Source of the DNA: Niabella sp.
GTDB lineage: Bacteria > Bacteroidota > Bacteroidia > Chitinophagales > Chitinophagaceae
Reading direction: 5' to 3'
NCBI RefSeq assembly: GCF_030150205.1
Contig: NZ_JASLGT010000017.1
Coordinates: 248,001-312,000, forward strand
DNA length: 64,000 nucleotides
Below, in pieces: positions 36,137 to 44,849 of this stretch. The position numbers and the translations under genes were made by a program. How positions within the stretch are numbered: position 1 is the first letter of the stretch; each line of letters begins with the position of its first letter. Below the pieces are notes generated by a model. It made no database searches. It was not told the DNA's origin and saw only the letters and a list, made by a program, of their open reading frames with translations.

Positions 36137-36220
36137 GCCCGGGTGGCGAAATTGGTAGACGCACTGTCTTCAGGTGGCAGCGTTCGCAAGGATGTGCTGG
36201 TTCGAATCCAGTCCCGGGCA
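36137..36220 (+). tRNA. tRNA-Leu (anticodon CAG)
   Basis: An 84-nt cloverleaf. Acceptor stem GCCCGGG (36137-36143) pairs with CCCGGGC (36213-36219), and A36220 is the discriminator. The D arm carries AAATTGGTAGA. The anticodon stem CTGTC/GGCAG closes a loop TTCAGGT with anticodon CAG at 36171-36173, read for CUG codons. A long variable arm follows, as expected for Leu, then the T arm GCTGG-TTCGAAT-CCAGT. The CCA end is not encoded. A terminator follows within 10 bases. Confidence 0.97.
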
Positions 36221-36229
36221 CCCGAAAAA

Positions 36230-36261
36230 GGGTTGTAAGTAGTAACTTGCAGCCCTTTTTT
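36230..36261 (+). terminator. Terminator of tRNA-Leu
   Basis: GGGTTGTAAGT (36230-36240) pairs fully, with two wobble pairs, to ACTTGCAGCCC (36245-36255) around a 4-base loop, followed by six T. It is an intrinsic terminator placed 10 bases behind the tRNA. Confidence 0.88.
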
Positions 36262-36571
36262 ATGCCCCTGAGTATCCCCTTTAAGATTAAATACAGGGTC
36301 TGATTACCGGACAGTGATAGTTGTTTATATTTTTCTCCTTTTGCTCGCGGTCTGTAGAGGAATGATCCTGGAAAAATAAGCCGACACATCATCCGGAAGC
36401 TGCTTTCTGAACCTGGTATAAACCTCACGGGCCTGCGATGCAAACCTGTTGTCCATTTATCCGGAAAGGAACGGGTTACAAAATCATAAGAACGGGACCG
36501 GTCACCGGCAAAAAGAATGGTTTTGCGATTCTTGTATGGTCTGTTCTATTTCAGCAGGGATAAAGGGATTA
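36262..36571. other. Intergenic stretch
   Basis: About 310 bases between the tRNA terminator and the end of the HD-YitT gene. A minus-strand open frame here is the antisense of tRNA-Leu and is not a gene. I see nothing else. Confidence 0.5.
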
Positions 36572-38134
36572 TTAATGTTTCCGGTGTTTCAGTATTCCCC
36601 CATCCGCTTCTTTTATAGCAGACGTAAAAATAAAGGCCTGCGGATCTATCGCATAAACCAGGTTCTTCAGTTTCCGGAATTCGAGACGGGTGATGATGGT
36701 AAATACGATATCGCAATCTGTGCTGATATTGTAACTTCCGGGTAAGAAGCCTCTTTCGCCTTTGTACACGGTAACGCCTTTGCCCATTTGATTGACCAGT
36801 TGAAACTTAATGGCTTCATTTTTTCCGGACACAATGGTTACGCCGGTATAGGCCTGTATACCTTCCACCACATAGTCGATGCAACGGGCCGCGGTAAAAT
36901 AAGTGAGGATGGAATATAGGGCCGTTTCAATTCCAAATTTGAAGGCGGCAATAGTGAATATGAGGATGTTGATACCGAGAATAATTTCAGTAATGGTGAA
37001 CGATGTCCTGCGTAGCGCATATAGCGCCAGCACTTCTATGCCATCGAGCGCGGCGCCAACGCGCATAATAAGCCCAATGCCTATGCCTAAAAAGGACCCG
37101 CCAAAAATGGAAATGAGCAGTTTATCTGCCGTAACAGGATGATTGGGAATCAGGAGCAGGAAGACGCCCAGCAGTACAACGCAACATAATGTGCGGATCG
37201 CGAACTTTTTCCCTACCATAAAATAACTAACTCCTATAAGTGGCAGATTGAGCAGCAAAATCAGCAATCCGAGATTGAAATGCGTGGCTTCGTGTGCCAG
37301 CAGGGATATACCTGTAATGCCGCCATCAAAAAAATGATTGGGCACGAGGAACAGTTTCAACGCCGTTGCCGCGATGGCGGCGCCCAATATGGCCAGTAAA
37401 AGATCTTTGGCTTGTTGCCTTCCTGATTCGGGATGATGGTTGTTTTTTTGCTGCAACTGTTTTTGCAGGTTCTCCAGTGTTTGTTCTTTTTGTTTCTGGA
37501 GTTTCTTTTTTGCGGATCCGCTAAAAAAGCGATGTGCGGACAAAAAACTGATTTGCTGTAATAGCCAGTCCTCATCGCTTTCAGGCGTTTGTGTGGATGT
37601 GAGCTCCTGGCGGAGTTTTGCGGCATTATGATAATAACTTTCGGTGCCTATGTAATAGAGGTCTGCATCGCAGAGAATTTCTGACAAGTGATTAATGGGT
37701 GTTTGAGGCAAACGGGTGGCCATAATCATATCGCAGATCTGTTCTATCTGGTCCGCGGTATAGCCATAACCGGGAAGATGCTGGCGGGCTATTTTACAGG
37801 AGCGTTCTTCGTGATGGTGGTAGTGATCTAAAAAGCCGGTATCGTGAAATAATGCTGCTGTTTTAACAAGGATCAGGTTATCGCCGGTAATCTTTTCTTC
37901 CAACGCCAGTTCGGCTGCTGCCGTTATTACCTGCTGTGTATGTTCCGCAGTATGGTAGGTAATATAATCAGGAAGATCCGCCTTTAGTTTTTTGATGATA
38001 AAGTCGTGTGCGTTTTGATATAGCATGCCTGTGTTTTTGTTGATGATGATTGCATTCTCCATAGGAAAGCGTCGTATGTGCCGGAATCGTTTTGTACAAA
38101 GAAAGGGATAGCGTCGCTTTTGTGTTGACTCCAT
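36572..38134 (-). CDS. HD phosphohydrolase fused to YitT/DUF2179 membrane domain
   Basis: A 520-residue fusion. The N-terminal half is an HD-domain phosphohydrolase (about 40-220) with metal ligands in YHTAEHTQQV (about 60-69), ALFHDTGFL (HD at 97-98) and HHHEER. After a glutamine-rich linker come about five or six membrane helices of the YitT type (about 243-420; NHFFDGGITGISLLAHE), then a cytosolic DUF2179 domain (about 425-510; TGVTIVSGKNEAI, RGFLPGSYNISTDCD). The start ATG overlaps the cyclase stop as TAATG, which suggests translational coupling; an ATG at 38062 is an alternative. It may hydrolyse a nucleotide signal made by the upstream cyclase; this is inference. Confidence 0.85.
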   Translation of the reverse strand: MESTQKRRYPFLCTKRFRHIRRFPMENAIIINKNTGMLYQNAHDFIIKKLKADLPDYITYHTAEHTQQVITAAAELALEEKITGDNLILVKTAALFHDTGFLDHYHHHEERSCKIARQHLPGYGYTADQIEQICDMIMATRLPQTPINHLSEILCDADLYYIGTESYYHNAAKLRQELTSTQTPESDEDWLLQQISFLSAHRFFSGSAKKKLQKQKEQTLENLQKQLQQKNNHHPESGRQQAKDLLLAILGAAIAATALKLFLVPNHFFDGGITGISLLAHEATHFNLGLLILLLNLPLIGVSYFMVGKKFAIRTLCCVVLLGVFLLLIPNHPVTADKLLISIFGGSFLGIGIGLIMRVGAALDGIEVLALYALRRTSFTITEIILGINILIFTIAAFKFGIETALYSILTYFTAARCIDYVVEGIQAYTGVTIVSGKNEAIKFQLVNQMGKGVTVYKGERGFLPGSYNISTDCDIVFTIITRLEFRKLKNLVYAIDPQAFIFTSAIKEADGGILKHRKH

Positions 38135-39165
38135 TAATCAAGCACTTCATAAAGCATCATTGCTTCCGATTTGTTTTTTAAGGCCACGGCCCCGATGGGG
38201 GCACAATTAAATGATTGTTTTATTTTGTGGTAACAGTACTCGTTGATCACTACCTGGCCGCGGCTTGCGACGCTCTGAATGCGCTGGGCGGTATTAACGG
38301 CATCGCCGATAACGGTATAGTCCAACCGTCGTAATGTTGCAGAGCCTATATTGCCGGAGATCATTTCTCCGCTGTTAATGCCAATGGAAACTTTTGGCGA
38401 AAAATCGTGCTCCTCCGGAAGTGTATTAATACGATCTCTTATCGACAGGCAGGCGTCTACGGCACGATCCAGGTGATATTCGCCTTTGAATACGGCCATT
38501 ACACAATCGCCTATAAATTTGTCGATGATACCGTTTTGCGCAATGATTTCTTTAGAAATCATGTCAAAATAGCGGTTGAGCATTTTTACTACAGTGTCGG
38601 GTGGTTCTTTTTCGCTGATGGATGTGAAGCTGCAAATGTCAACAAATGCTACGGAGGCTTCTACATTTTCATTATCTGTTAACGAGTGCTCATATTCCCG
38701 GGTGCCCATGAAGTTGAGCACGCTGGCATCCACATACATTTTGAGAATATTGTTTTCTTTGATCGCCTGCAGGGTTTCTTTTAGCTGGAACACATGCCGG
38801 ATCGTTTTTTCCATGGTTAGCTCCAGGTCGTCGAAGTTCACCGGCTTGGTTACAAAATCAAAGGCGCCCCTGTTCATAGCGGTTCGTATATTATCCATAT
38901 CACCATAAGCGGAAACCATGATTGTTTTGGTGAGGGGATTGGATTCTCCGATTTTGCCAAGCAGGGTTAGTCCATCCATTTCCGGCATGTTAATATCGCT
39001 GAGTACAATAGCGGTATCGGGATGCGCTTTCAATTGACGCAGCGCTTCATTCCCATTGGCCGCAAACACAAAATTGTAGCGTTGTTCACGTATATGCCTG
39101 CGGAATTTTTGCCGGATCAATGTCTCCAGATCCGCTTCATCATCGGCTACCAGTATTTTTATCAT
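38134..39165 (-). CDS. Response regulator with class III adenylate/guanylate cyclase domain
   Basis: A 343-residue protein with a receiver domain (1-125; phospho-acceptor Asp57 in [10 protein letters not shown], Lys in TKPV) and a class III cyclase domain (about 165-343). The metal-binding aspartates are Asp177 in [10 protein letters not shown] and Asp221 in [12 protein letters not shown], and the substrate and transition-state segment is [15 protein letters not shown]. Residues needed for catalysis appear present. It probably makes cAMP (or cGMP) on phosphorylation by the upstream TPR kinase. Its start overlaps the preceding receiver gene as ATGA, and its stop overlaps the HD-YitT start. Confidence 0.92.
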   Translation of the reverse strand: MIKILVADDEADLETLIRQKFRRHIREQRYNFVFAANGNEALRQLKAHPDTAIVLSDINMPEMDGLTLLGKIGESNPLTKTIMVSAYGDMDNIRTAMNRGAFDFVTKPVNFDDLELTMEKTIRHVFQLKETLQAIKENNILKMYVDASVLNFMGTREYEHSLTDNENVEASVAFVDICSFTSISEKEPPDTVVKMLNRYFDMISKEIIAQNGIIDKFIGDCVMAVFKGEYHLDRAVDACLSIRDRINTLPEEHDFSPKVSIGINSGEMISGNIGSATLRRLDYTVIGDAVNTAQRIQSVASRGQVVINEYCYHKIKQSFNCAPIGAVALKNKSEAMMLYEVLD

Positions 39166-39539
39166 GATGCAAGGAATTTTAGTTTTTCTTTTAATACCGT
39201 AAAGTCTACGGGCTTGGTTAAAAAGTCATCAGCCCCCAGTTTCTTTGCCCGGTTATAATTATCCGGATCTCCATAGGCTGTAATCATCATTACTACGGGT
39301 GGCGGCTTATGATATTGTTGTTTGATATACTCCAGCAGTTGCAGGCCGCTCATGCCGGGCATATTGATATCGGACAGAATTAGTAGGGCCTCCTGTACAT
39401 TGCTATTGAGATAGCCCAGGGCGTCTTCGCCCGAATGCGCAAAGGCAAAGTGCATTGTTCCGGAGCGGATTTCTTTTCGGAACCGCTGTTCAAAAAGCGT
39501 ACGTATGTCTGTTTCATCATCTACTACAAGAATCTTCAT
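39162..39539 (-). CDS. Response regulator, receiver domain only
   Basis: A 125-residue single receiver domain with acidic residues in VVDDETD, phospho-acceptor Asp57 in [10 protein letters not shown] and Lys in TKPVDF. It resembles the receiver domain of the following cyclase gene, suggesting duplication. It has no output domain. It lies 10 bp after the TPR histidine kinase and overlaps the cyclase gene by 4 nt, so it is probably a phosphotransfer or sink component of that pathway. Confidence 0.9.
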   Translation of the reverse strand: MKILVVDDETDIRTLFEQRFRKEIRSGTMHFAFAHSGEDALGYLNSNVQEALLILSDINMPGMSGLQLLEYIKQQYHKPPPVVMMITAYGDPDNYNRAKKLGADDFLTKPVDFTVLKEKLKFLAS

Positions 39540-39549
39540 AACTCAGTTG

Positions 39550-41796
39550 TTATAATGGTAAGTATATGGTAAACGTGGTTCCTTCGCCCTCTTTTGATTG
39601 TACGTTCAGTTCTCCGCCGGCTGTTTTAATGATATCGTAACTCATGCTCAGACCCAGCCCTGTTCCCTGGCCGGAGGGTTTTGTAGTGAAGAATGGCTGA
39701 AAGATTTTTTCAATAACCGGCTGCGGTATGCCACTGCCATTATCCGAGATATTAATTTCTATTCCCGGGATTCCGGAAAAATTGACAGCGACGGTTTTTA
39801 TGGTTACTTCAGAATCGTAGGGCATTTCACCGGCTTTGCCCGCCAGGTGTTGTTTTTTTTCGTTTACAGCATAGAAAGCATTGGTAAGCAGGTTCAATAT
39901 CACCCTTCCGATGTCCTGGGGAACGACATTTATTTTACGGATGGCCGGGCTAAAATCGGTTGTGAATTTTGAATTGAAGGATTTGTCCCTGGCACGTAAA
40001 CCGTGATAGGCCAGGCGCAGGTATTCGTCACACAGGGCGTTAATGTCTGTAGGTTCTTTTTGCCCGGTCGACGACCGGGAATGCTGTAGCATTCCTTTTA
40101 CAATGGCATCTGCCCGTTTCCCATGATCGTTTATTTTTCCGGAATTATCTTTTACATCATCAGCAATCTCGTTTGCCAGGTCCGTATTACCAGCTGCCAG
40201 TTCTGCTTTCATTTCATCGATCAGTTCCACATTCAATTCTGAAAAATTATTGACAAAATTCAATGGGTTCTGAATTTCGTGTGCAATACCAGCGGTCAGT
40301 TCACCCAGCGAGGCCATTTTCTCGGAATGGATCAACTGCTGTTGCGTGGCTTTCAGGTCTGCATAAGCTTTTTCAATTTTCTGTTTATCTTTTTGTTTGC
40401 GGCGATTGTTATTATATAAAATCATCGCCAGTAGTAACAGTAACACGGCTCCTCCTATAAGGCCATTCCGTACGGTTTTTTGCTTTTGTATTTCCAGCCG
40501 GGTAAGGGCATCTTTCTTTTCCTGGGCGGCCCTGGCTGCCGCTTCTTTTTTATCATAAATATATTGTGCTTCTTTTTTAGCCACATCACCCTGCTGATCT
40601 AACTTCTGCAAACTATCGCGCAGGTTAACGGCTGCCACCAGGCTTGTATAGGCCGACTTATAATCTCCCAGCTTTTCATAGGCCTGGGTCATATATTCCC
40701 AGATGGTCAGTTTGCCCTCGTCATATTTATTTGTGACGGCAATGTCCATGGCCCGTTTTTCATAGTCAAGAGCGGTTCGGTAACGCTTTGCCGGGGAAAT
40801 GCCCAGGTTGGCCAGTACGTGTTGGGGAGCGGTCATGATGAGATGCCCCATATCCTTCAGATACAATAGCTCACTACCTTTATCCTTCAGCTTTTTAGCT
40901 AACGAATAGGAGGTGTCATAATATTTTATCGCAGCCGGATAATCAGCCATTAACTGGTATTCTACAGCAACATTTGCATAGACGGCTGCCAGACCTTTTT
41001 CATCCTTTAGCGCCTTTAGTATTTGAATCGATGCATTATATTTTTTTAGAGATTCCTCATACTTTTTTTCATTCATGAGGATATTTCCCGTCAGGAGGTA
41101 CATATCTGCGGCATTGCGTTTGTCGCCCAGCTCCATGTACAATGACAATGCTTTCTCAAAGTATACATAAGCCTTCGATGATTGGCCCATAGAAACGTAT
41201 ACCGATCCGATACCACGGAGTACCCAAACGACCCGTTCTTTTTTGTTCATCGGTTCATAAATTATCAGTGCTTTGTGGTAGTACGCTAATGCCTCAGGAT
41301 AATTCAATGTTATTTTGTAGAGGTTCCCGATATTGCCCAATAGGGCTGCTTCTTTCTCCTTATCGTTTATTTGTGCATTTATGGCAAGCGCACGGCGATA
41401 ATTATCAAGGCCGCTGGTAGAATCAGCTCTCAAATAATAACCATTTCCGGCAATATTGAATGCGGTGACCAGCCCTTTTTTGAAATCAAGTTTATAAGCC
41501 AGTTGTATGGCCTGCCGGGCATAAGATAGTATAGAATCCGTTTGTTGTGTAATATCGTCTTGATGTTGCAGGCATATATCATAATACGTGCCGCTAATTT
41601 CAATTAACAAATTGGCTTTGGTACTATCTTCTCTTTTGTGTTGGTGCAATGCGGCGAACAGCGAATCTAATTTTGGCTTTCCCTGTAGCTGGGCATGAAC
41701 GCAGGTGAAAGCGCCGTGCAATAACAGCAGGAAAACGCAAATCGTTTTTAGCCGTTGCTTCAAACGAATAGTAATGGCTGCAATGACAAGCTGCAT
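39550..41796 (-). CDS. TPR sensor histidine kinase
   Basis: A 748-residue membrane histidine kinase. A signal peptide ends near VHAQ (about 36). A long periplasmic array of TPR repeats follows (about 60-400; for example GNIGNLYKITLNYPEALAYY). One transmembrane helix (near residue 445) leads to a coiled linker, HisKA with GELTAGIAHEIQNPLNFV, and an ATPase domain (DNGSGIP, GTGLGLSMSYDI). It heads a four-gene operon with two response regulators, one a cyclase. The TPR region probably binds a peptide or protein signal. Confidence 0.92.
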   Translation of the reverse strand: MQLVIAAITIRLKQRLKTICVFLLLLHGAFTCVHAQLQGKPKLDSLFAALHQHKREDSTKANLLIEISGTYYDICLQHQDDITQQTDSILSYARQAIQLAYKLDFKKGLVTAFNIAGNGYYLRADSTSGLDNYRRALAINAQINDKEKEAALLGNIGNLYKITLNYPEALAYYHKALIIYEPMNKKERVVWVLRGIGSVYVSMGQSSKAYVYFEKALSLYMELGDKRNAADMYLLTGNILMNEKKYEESLKKYNASIQILKALKDEKGLAAVYANVAVEYQLMADYPAAIKYYDTSYSLAKKLKDKGSELLYLKDMGHLIMTAPQHVLANLGISPAKRYRTALDYEKRAMDIAVTNKYDEGKLTIWEYMTQAYEKLGDYKSAYTSLVAAVNLRDSLQKLDQQGDVAKKEAQYIYDKKEAAARAAQEKKDALTRLEIQKQKTVRNGLIGGAVLLLLLAMILYNNNRRKQKDKQKIEKAYADLKATQQQLIHSEKMASLGELTAGIAHEIQNPLNFVNNFSELNVELIDEMKAELAAGNTDLANEIADDVKDNSGKINDHGKRADAIVKGMLQHSRSSTGQKEPTDINALCDEYLRLAYHGLRARDKSFNSKFTTDFSPAIRKINVVPQDIGRVILNLLTNAFYAVNEKKQHLAGKAGEMPYDSEVTIKTVAVNFSGIPGIEINISDNGSGIPQPVIEKIFQPFFTTKPSGQGTGLGLSMSYDIIKTAGGELNVQSKEGEGTTFTIYLPL

Positions 41797-42219
41797 AGTT
41801 TGGTTGGTTTAAAATCGTATGTGCTGAATGGTTTAACCCCATGGGTAACCATCAACAGATGCGCATGGCAGCTATTTAAAAAGGTTGTTTTTAAATAATT
41901 CCGGCATCCCTTTTCATACTAACGTTAAAGATAACTTTAATTTGTTTATAATGACAGATTTCGCAGGAAAAGCCTTCCTTTTTCTACGCGGCTGATTTTG
42001 ATTGATGCTCATCCGTTGGTGTAAATGGGTTACAGGAGCAATGATACGGGGCATTACACCGCTATTTGACCGGATGGCGAACCCGTGCGCGATCGGGGGT
42101 GGGCAGTAATGATAGTGGCCTTTGTGCCGTTTTGTAGGCTGTTAACCATTGAAAGCGCAGGGTAAGGGGAAGCCGTACACCCAAAAGTTGTTACGGCGCA
42201 GCTGCATAATACTGAGCTT
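41797..42219. other. Intergenic stretch
   Basis: About 420 bases between the TPR kinase start and the end of the HxlR gene. On the minus strand TATCTTTA (41926-41933) is close to the -7 consensus and may serve the kinase operon. No gene is visible. Confidence 0.45.
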
Positions 42220-42531
42220 CTATAGAATCCCTTCCAACTGCCGGAAAACAGGAACCAGGGATTGCCCTTTTTCAGTTAAATGGTATTCTATATGTAATGG
42301 TTTTTGCCGGATCACTATTTTTTCCAATAAGCCGATTTCTTCCAGCTCTTTTAATGCCATCGATAACGCCTGCTTGTTAGAGCCGGGGATCTGACGTAAC
42401 AGACTGCTGAACCGTAAAGGCGTATCAACGGCCAAACGGAATATTTCAGGTTTCCATTTGCCGGACAATGACTTTAAAAGCCCCTGTGCCGGGCAGGTTT
42501 CTGCGTCTTGTGTCAAATTTGAGGTAGTCAT
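42220..42531 (-). CDS. HxlR-family transcriptional regulator
   Basis: A 103-residue winged-helix regulator. The conserved opening CPAQGLLKSLSGKWKPEIFRL contains the Cys found in redox- or aldehyde-sensing members (YodB/HypR type). LRFSSLLRQIPGSNKQALSMAL is the recognition region, and YHLTEKGQSLVPV the wing. The gene is divergent from the DsbA-like gene, and a perfect palindrome lies between them. It probably autoregulates and controls the neighbour in response to thiol-reactive stress; this is inference. Confidence 0.88.
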   Translation of the reverse strand: MTTSNLTQDAETCPAQGLLKSLSGKWKPEIFRLAVDTPLRFSSLLRQIPGSNKQALSMALKELEEIGLLEKIVIRQKPLHIEYHLTEKGQSLVPVFRQLEGIL

Positions 42532-42571
42532 AAATTCCTGACTTATTGCCGGTGATTGGGATACTCCGCAA

Positions 42572-42586
42572 CTTTGTACAAAGATA
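42572..42586. promoter_or_regulatory. Palindromic operator candidate with -7 box
   Basis: CTTTGTACAAAG (42572-42583) is a perfect 12-bp palindrome centred in the 70-bp gap between the HxlR gene and the DsbA-like gene. On the minus strand TATCTTTG (42579-42586) matches the -7 consensus TAnnTTTG for the HxlR gene. HxlR-type repressors bind short palindromes like this. Confidence 0.6.
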
Positions 42587-42601
42587 AAAACAAATTAAGC
42601 G

Positions 42602-43519
42602 ATGGAACAGCAAAATAACCCGCTTTTGTGCGACCCGGAAACGGGCGTTTGCGCAATACCTGCCGGGACGTTTGAAAAAGAAGTGCCGGTTCTGAAGGCG
42701 GAAAAACCGGTTAAGGTTATTTATTTTACCGACCCGATCTGTTCGTCCTGCTGGGGCATTGAACCGCAGTTAAGAAAGCTGAAACTGGAGTACGGGGATT
42801 GTATTGAAATTGAATACCGCATGGGTGGTTTGTTGCCCGACTGGAGCTATAACAGCGGTGGCATCAGCAAACCTTCAGATGTAGCGCATCATTGGGACGA
42901 AGTAAGTGTTTACTACGATATGCCGATTGACGGAGATGTTTGGCTGGAGGATCCGCTGGCTTCTTCCTATCCGCCGTCCATCGCGTTTAAGGCGGCACAA
43001 ATGCAAAGCAACGAAAAAGCGGTGTTGTTTTTAAGGGTGATCCGGGAAATGGTTTTCCTGCAAAAAAAGAACATCACCCGGTGGGAACATATAGCAGCTG
43101 CTGCTAATAAAGTTGGATTGGATGCTGTACAACTGGAAACCGATTTTGAAGGTAAGGCGAAAGTGCTTTTTGAAGAGGACCTGAACCTGGCCAGAACATT
43201 GGGCGTGCGGGGCTTTCCTACCATGTTCTTTATAGACCCCCCGGGTAACCGGGAAATGGTATATGGAACAAAACCTTATTCGGTTTATGAAACGGCCGTG
43301 TTAAAGCTGCATCCCGCTGCCGCCAGGACTACATATGATAAAAACTGGGCGGCACTTTTTTCCAAGTACGCGTCGCTGACGGCAAAAGAATTTTCCATAT
43401 TAGCGGAAGTGTCCAGGAAAGACAGTGAGGACGAATTGAATGAACGGAGTGCAAAAGGTGATTTAGAAAAGCAGACCACTAAGAACGGCTCGATCTGGAT
43501 AAAGAACGTGATAGCGTAG
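42602..43519 (+). CDS. DsbA/SpxH-like thioredoxin-fold protein
   Basis: A 305-residue cytosolic protein (no signal peptide) of the FrnE/YjbH-SpxH type. Cys47 and Cys50 form the redox motif in DPICSSCWG, and the cis-Pro loop is GVRGFPTMFF. The N-terminus carries an extra CDPETGVC pair (Cys10, Cys17). In firmicutes SpxH acts as an adaptor for ClpXP; other members are oxidoreductases. The divergent HxlR regulator suggests control by thiol stress. Its stop is followed by a clear terminator. Confidence 0.85.
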   Translation: MEQQNNPLLCDPETGVCAIPAGTFEKEVPVLKAEKPVKVIYFTDPICSSCWGIEPQLRKLKLEYGDCIEIEYRMGGLLPDWSYNSGGISKPSDVAHHWDEVSVYYDMPIDGDVWLEDPLASSYPPSIAFKAAQMQSNEKAVLFLRVIREMVFLQKKNITRWEHIAAAANKVGLDAVQLETDFEGKAKVLFEEDLNLARTLGVRGFPTMFFIDPPGNREMVYGTKPYSVYETAVLKLHPAAARTTYDKNWAALFSKYASLTAKEFSILAEVSRKDSEDELNERSAKGDLEKQTTKNGSIWIKNVIA

Positions 43520-43540
43520 TATCATCTGAATGTAACTTAT

Positions 43541-43593
43541 AGAAGTAATCCAAATTGACAGCTGCAGGATCTGGATTACTTCTTTATATTTTT
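43541..43593 (+). terminator. Terminator after the DsbA-like gene
   Basis: AGAAGTAATCCA (43541-43552) pairs fully with TGGATTACTTCT (43572-43583), followed by TTATATTTTTG. The hairpin sits between two convergent genes and probably stops both transcripts. Confidence 0.75.
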
Positions 43594-43599
43594 GCCTTG

Positions 43600-44421
43600 T
43601 TACACATTCGTTTTTAACGTGTCTTTTAAACCGGAGGTCGCTTTTTCAACAACTTTCGCCGCTTCCGGATCCGTGTTATTTTCATTGAGGTCATCTCCGG
43701 TTTGAATCAGGAATTGGTAGCTGCCTGCTTCCAGGACTTCAAACCCGATCTCACCGTTTTGGCTGACCCTTAGCTGCGTTATAGCGCCGCCTGGATTTTT
43801 GCCACCTTTAACGATGATTCCTTTAATGGGCTGACCGGGATCTGCCATTGCTGGCGCGGCGCGTTTAACCCCCTTTTCGGAGATACTTTTTCCCTGTGAG
43901 GTTTCCTGTATGACAAGTGTAAACCGGTAATTACCCGGTGCCAGGTTGTTTAATTCAAACAGCCCCTTTTCATTACTTATAGTAACCAGCATATTTCCAC
44001 CGGGATTTTTGCCGCCTTTAACCACGATGCCACCGATGGGCGTACCCGGCCTGGCCTGGTTAGCGGCTTCCGTTAACGTGCTGTTGCTATTACCAGACGT
44101 CATGCCCTGCGCCACTTTTTCTCCGAAAGACATACCCTGTGTTTGTTTAGTAGTGGTGGGTGTCATAGACAAACGGCCTGCCGCGTAGGAAGATGAAACA
44201 GCTCCGCCGGATTTTGTACCTCCGCCAATGCCTGAGACTCCGGTTACCACAGCCGGCGTGCCTGCCTGAAGACCGCCGGCCACTTTTTCGCCAAAATTGG
44301 CAGACCGGTTTTGTCCGGCGCTGTTGTTGGCTCCGCCGTCAATGGAAGCAAGAGTGGAGGATTGTGCGAAGGCGTTTGTAGTGATTGCTGCAACCAGGGC
44401 AACAAGTAAAAACTTTTTCAT
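43600..44421 (-). CDS. Secreted protein with tandem GKNPGG carboxypeptidase-like repeats
   Basis: A 273-residue exported protein; the signal peptide is cleaved near TNAFAQ (about residue 20). Two motifs repeat: FGEKVAGGLQAG and FGEKVAQGMTSG in the Ser/Gly-rich N-terminal half, and IVVKGGKNPGG with IIVKGGKNPGG in the C-terminal half, each opening a carboxypeptidase-regulatory-like beta-sandwich unit. Such domains are common in surface and cell-wall proteins of Bacteroidota. I do not recognise a specific function. It is convergent with the DsbA-like gene. Confidence 0.75.
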   Translation of the reverse strand: MKKFLLVALVAAITTNAFAQSSTLASIDGGANNSAGQNRSANFGEKVAGGLQAGTPAVVTGVSGIGGGTKSGGAVSSSYAAGRLSMTPTTTKQTQGMSFGEKVAQGMTSGNSNSTLTEAANQARPGTPIGGIVVKGGKNPGGNMLVTISNEKGLFELNNLAPGNYRFTLVIQETSQGKSISEKGVKRAAPAMADPGQPIKGIIVKGGKNPGGAITQLRVSQNGEIGFEVLEAGSYQFLIQTGDDLNENNTDPEAAKVVEKATSGLKDTLKTNV

Positions 44422-44823
44422 AATAGATTTGATTTTGGATGAATTGTATGTTTTACAGGGAGATCAACCGGGGGCATATTTTGTTACCTGTTTCAAATGA
44501 AAATTTTTTCGAAAAAGGAGCGGGAGATCGGGTTTGCTGCCCGGAGTTTTCCCGGTTATCCCGGAAATGCGGTTTTTTAGGGCGATAAAGGAAACGGAGT
44601 TTGTCACTAAAATTCGTGATACGGGGCTATTGAAATATTGAATAATTTGCACATTCAATTGAACAAGATTAAAACTTAGAGTTCCGGCCGGGGTCTTCAC
44701 CCTGGCTTTTGTTTTGCATGCTATTTAAAATAACAAAGCCGGCAACATACCGGTGTGGCGATAGACGTCGGCAGGGAGGTTTCCCCAAAAAAAATTTCTT
44801 CAGGAAAAAGAAAGTCTATAACT
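44422..44823. other. Intergenic stretch
   Basis: About 400 bases between divergent genes. Nothing recognisable until the operator at its right end. Confidence 0.45.
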
Positions 44824-44849
44824 TAGTGTATTACTTAACTAGTACACTA
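44824..44849 (+). promoter_or_regulatory. Inverted-repeat operator overlapping the ABC gene start
   Basis: TAGTGTA (44824-44830) and TACACTA (44843-44849) form a perfect inverted repeat with a 12-base spacer, and its last base is the A of the ATG of the ABC ATPase gene. YtrA-type GntR repressors bind AGTGTA...TACACT boxes of this kind, and such a regulator is encoded in the same operon (46498). Because the operator reaches the start codon, the leader must be very short or the repressor acts on elongation. Confidence 0.7.

Noticed and set aside
36105..36443. Minus-strand open frame with a GTGFEPAHPCERCHLK-type end
   Set aside because: It is the antisense of the tRNA-Leu gene at 36137-36220; this peptide is a well-known false annotation over tRNA-Leu genes.
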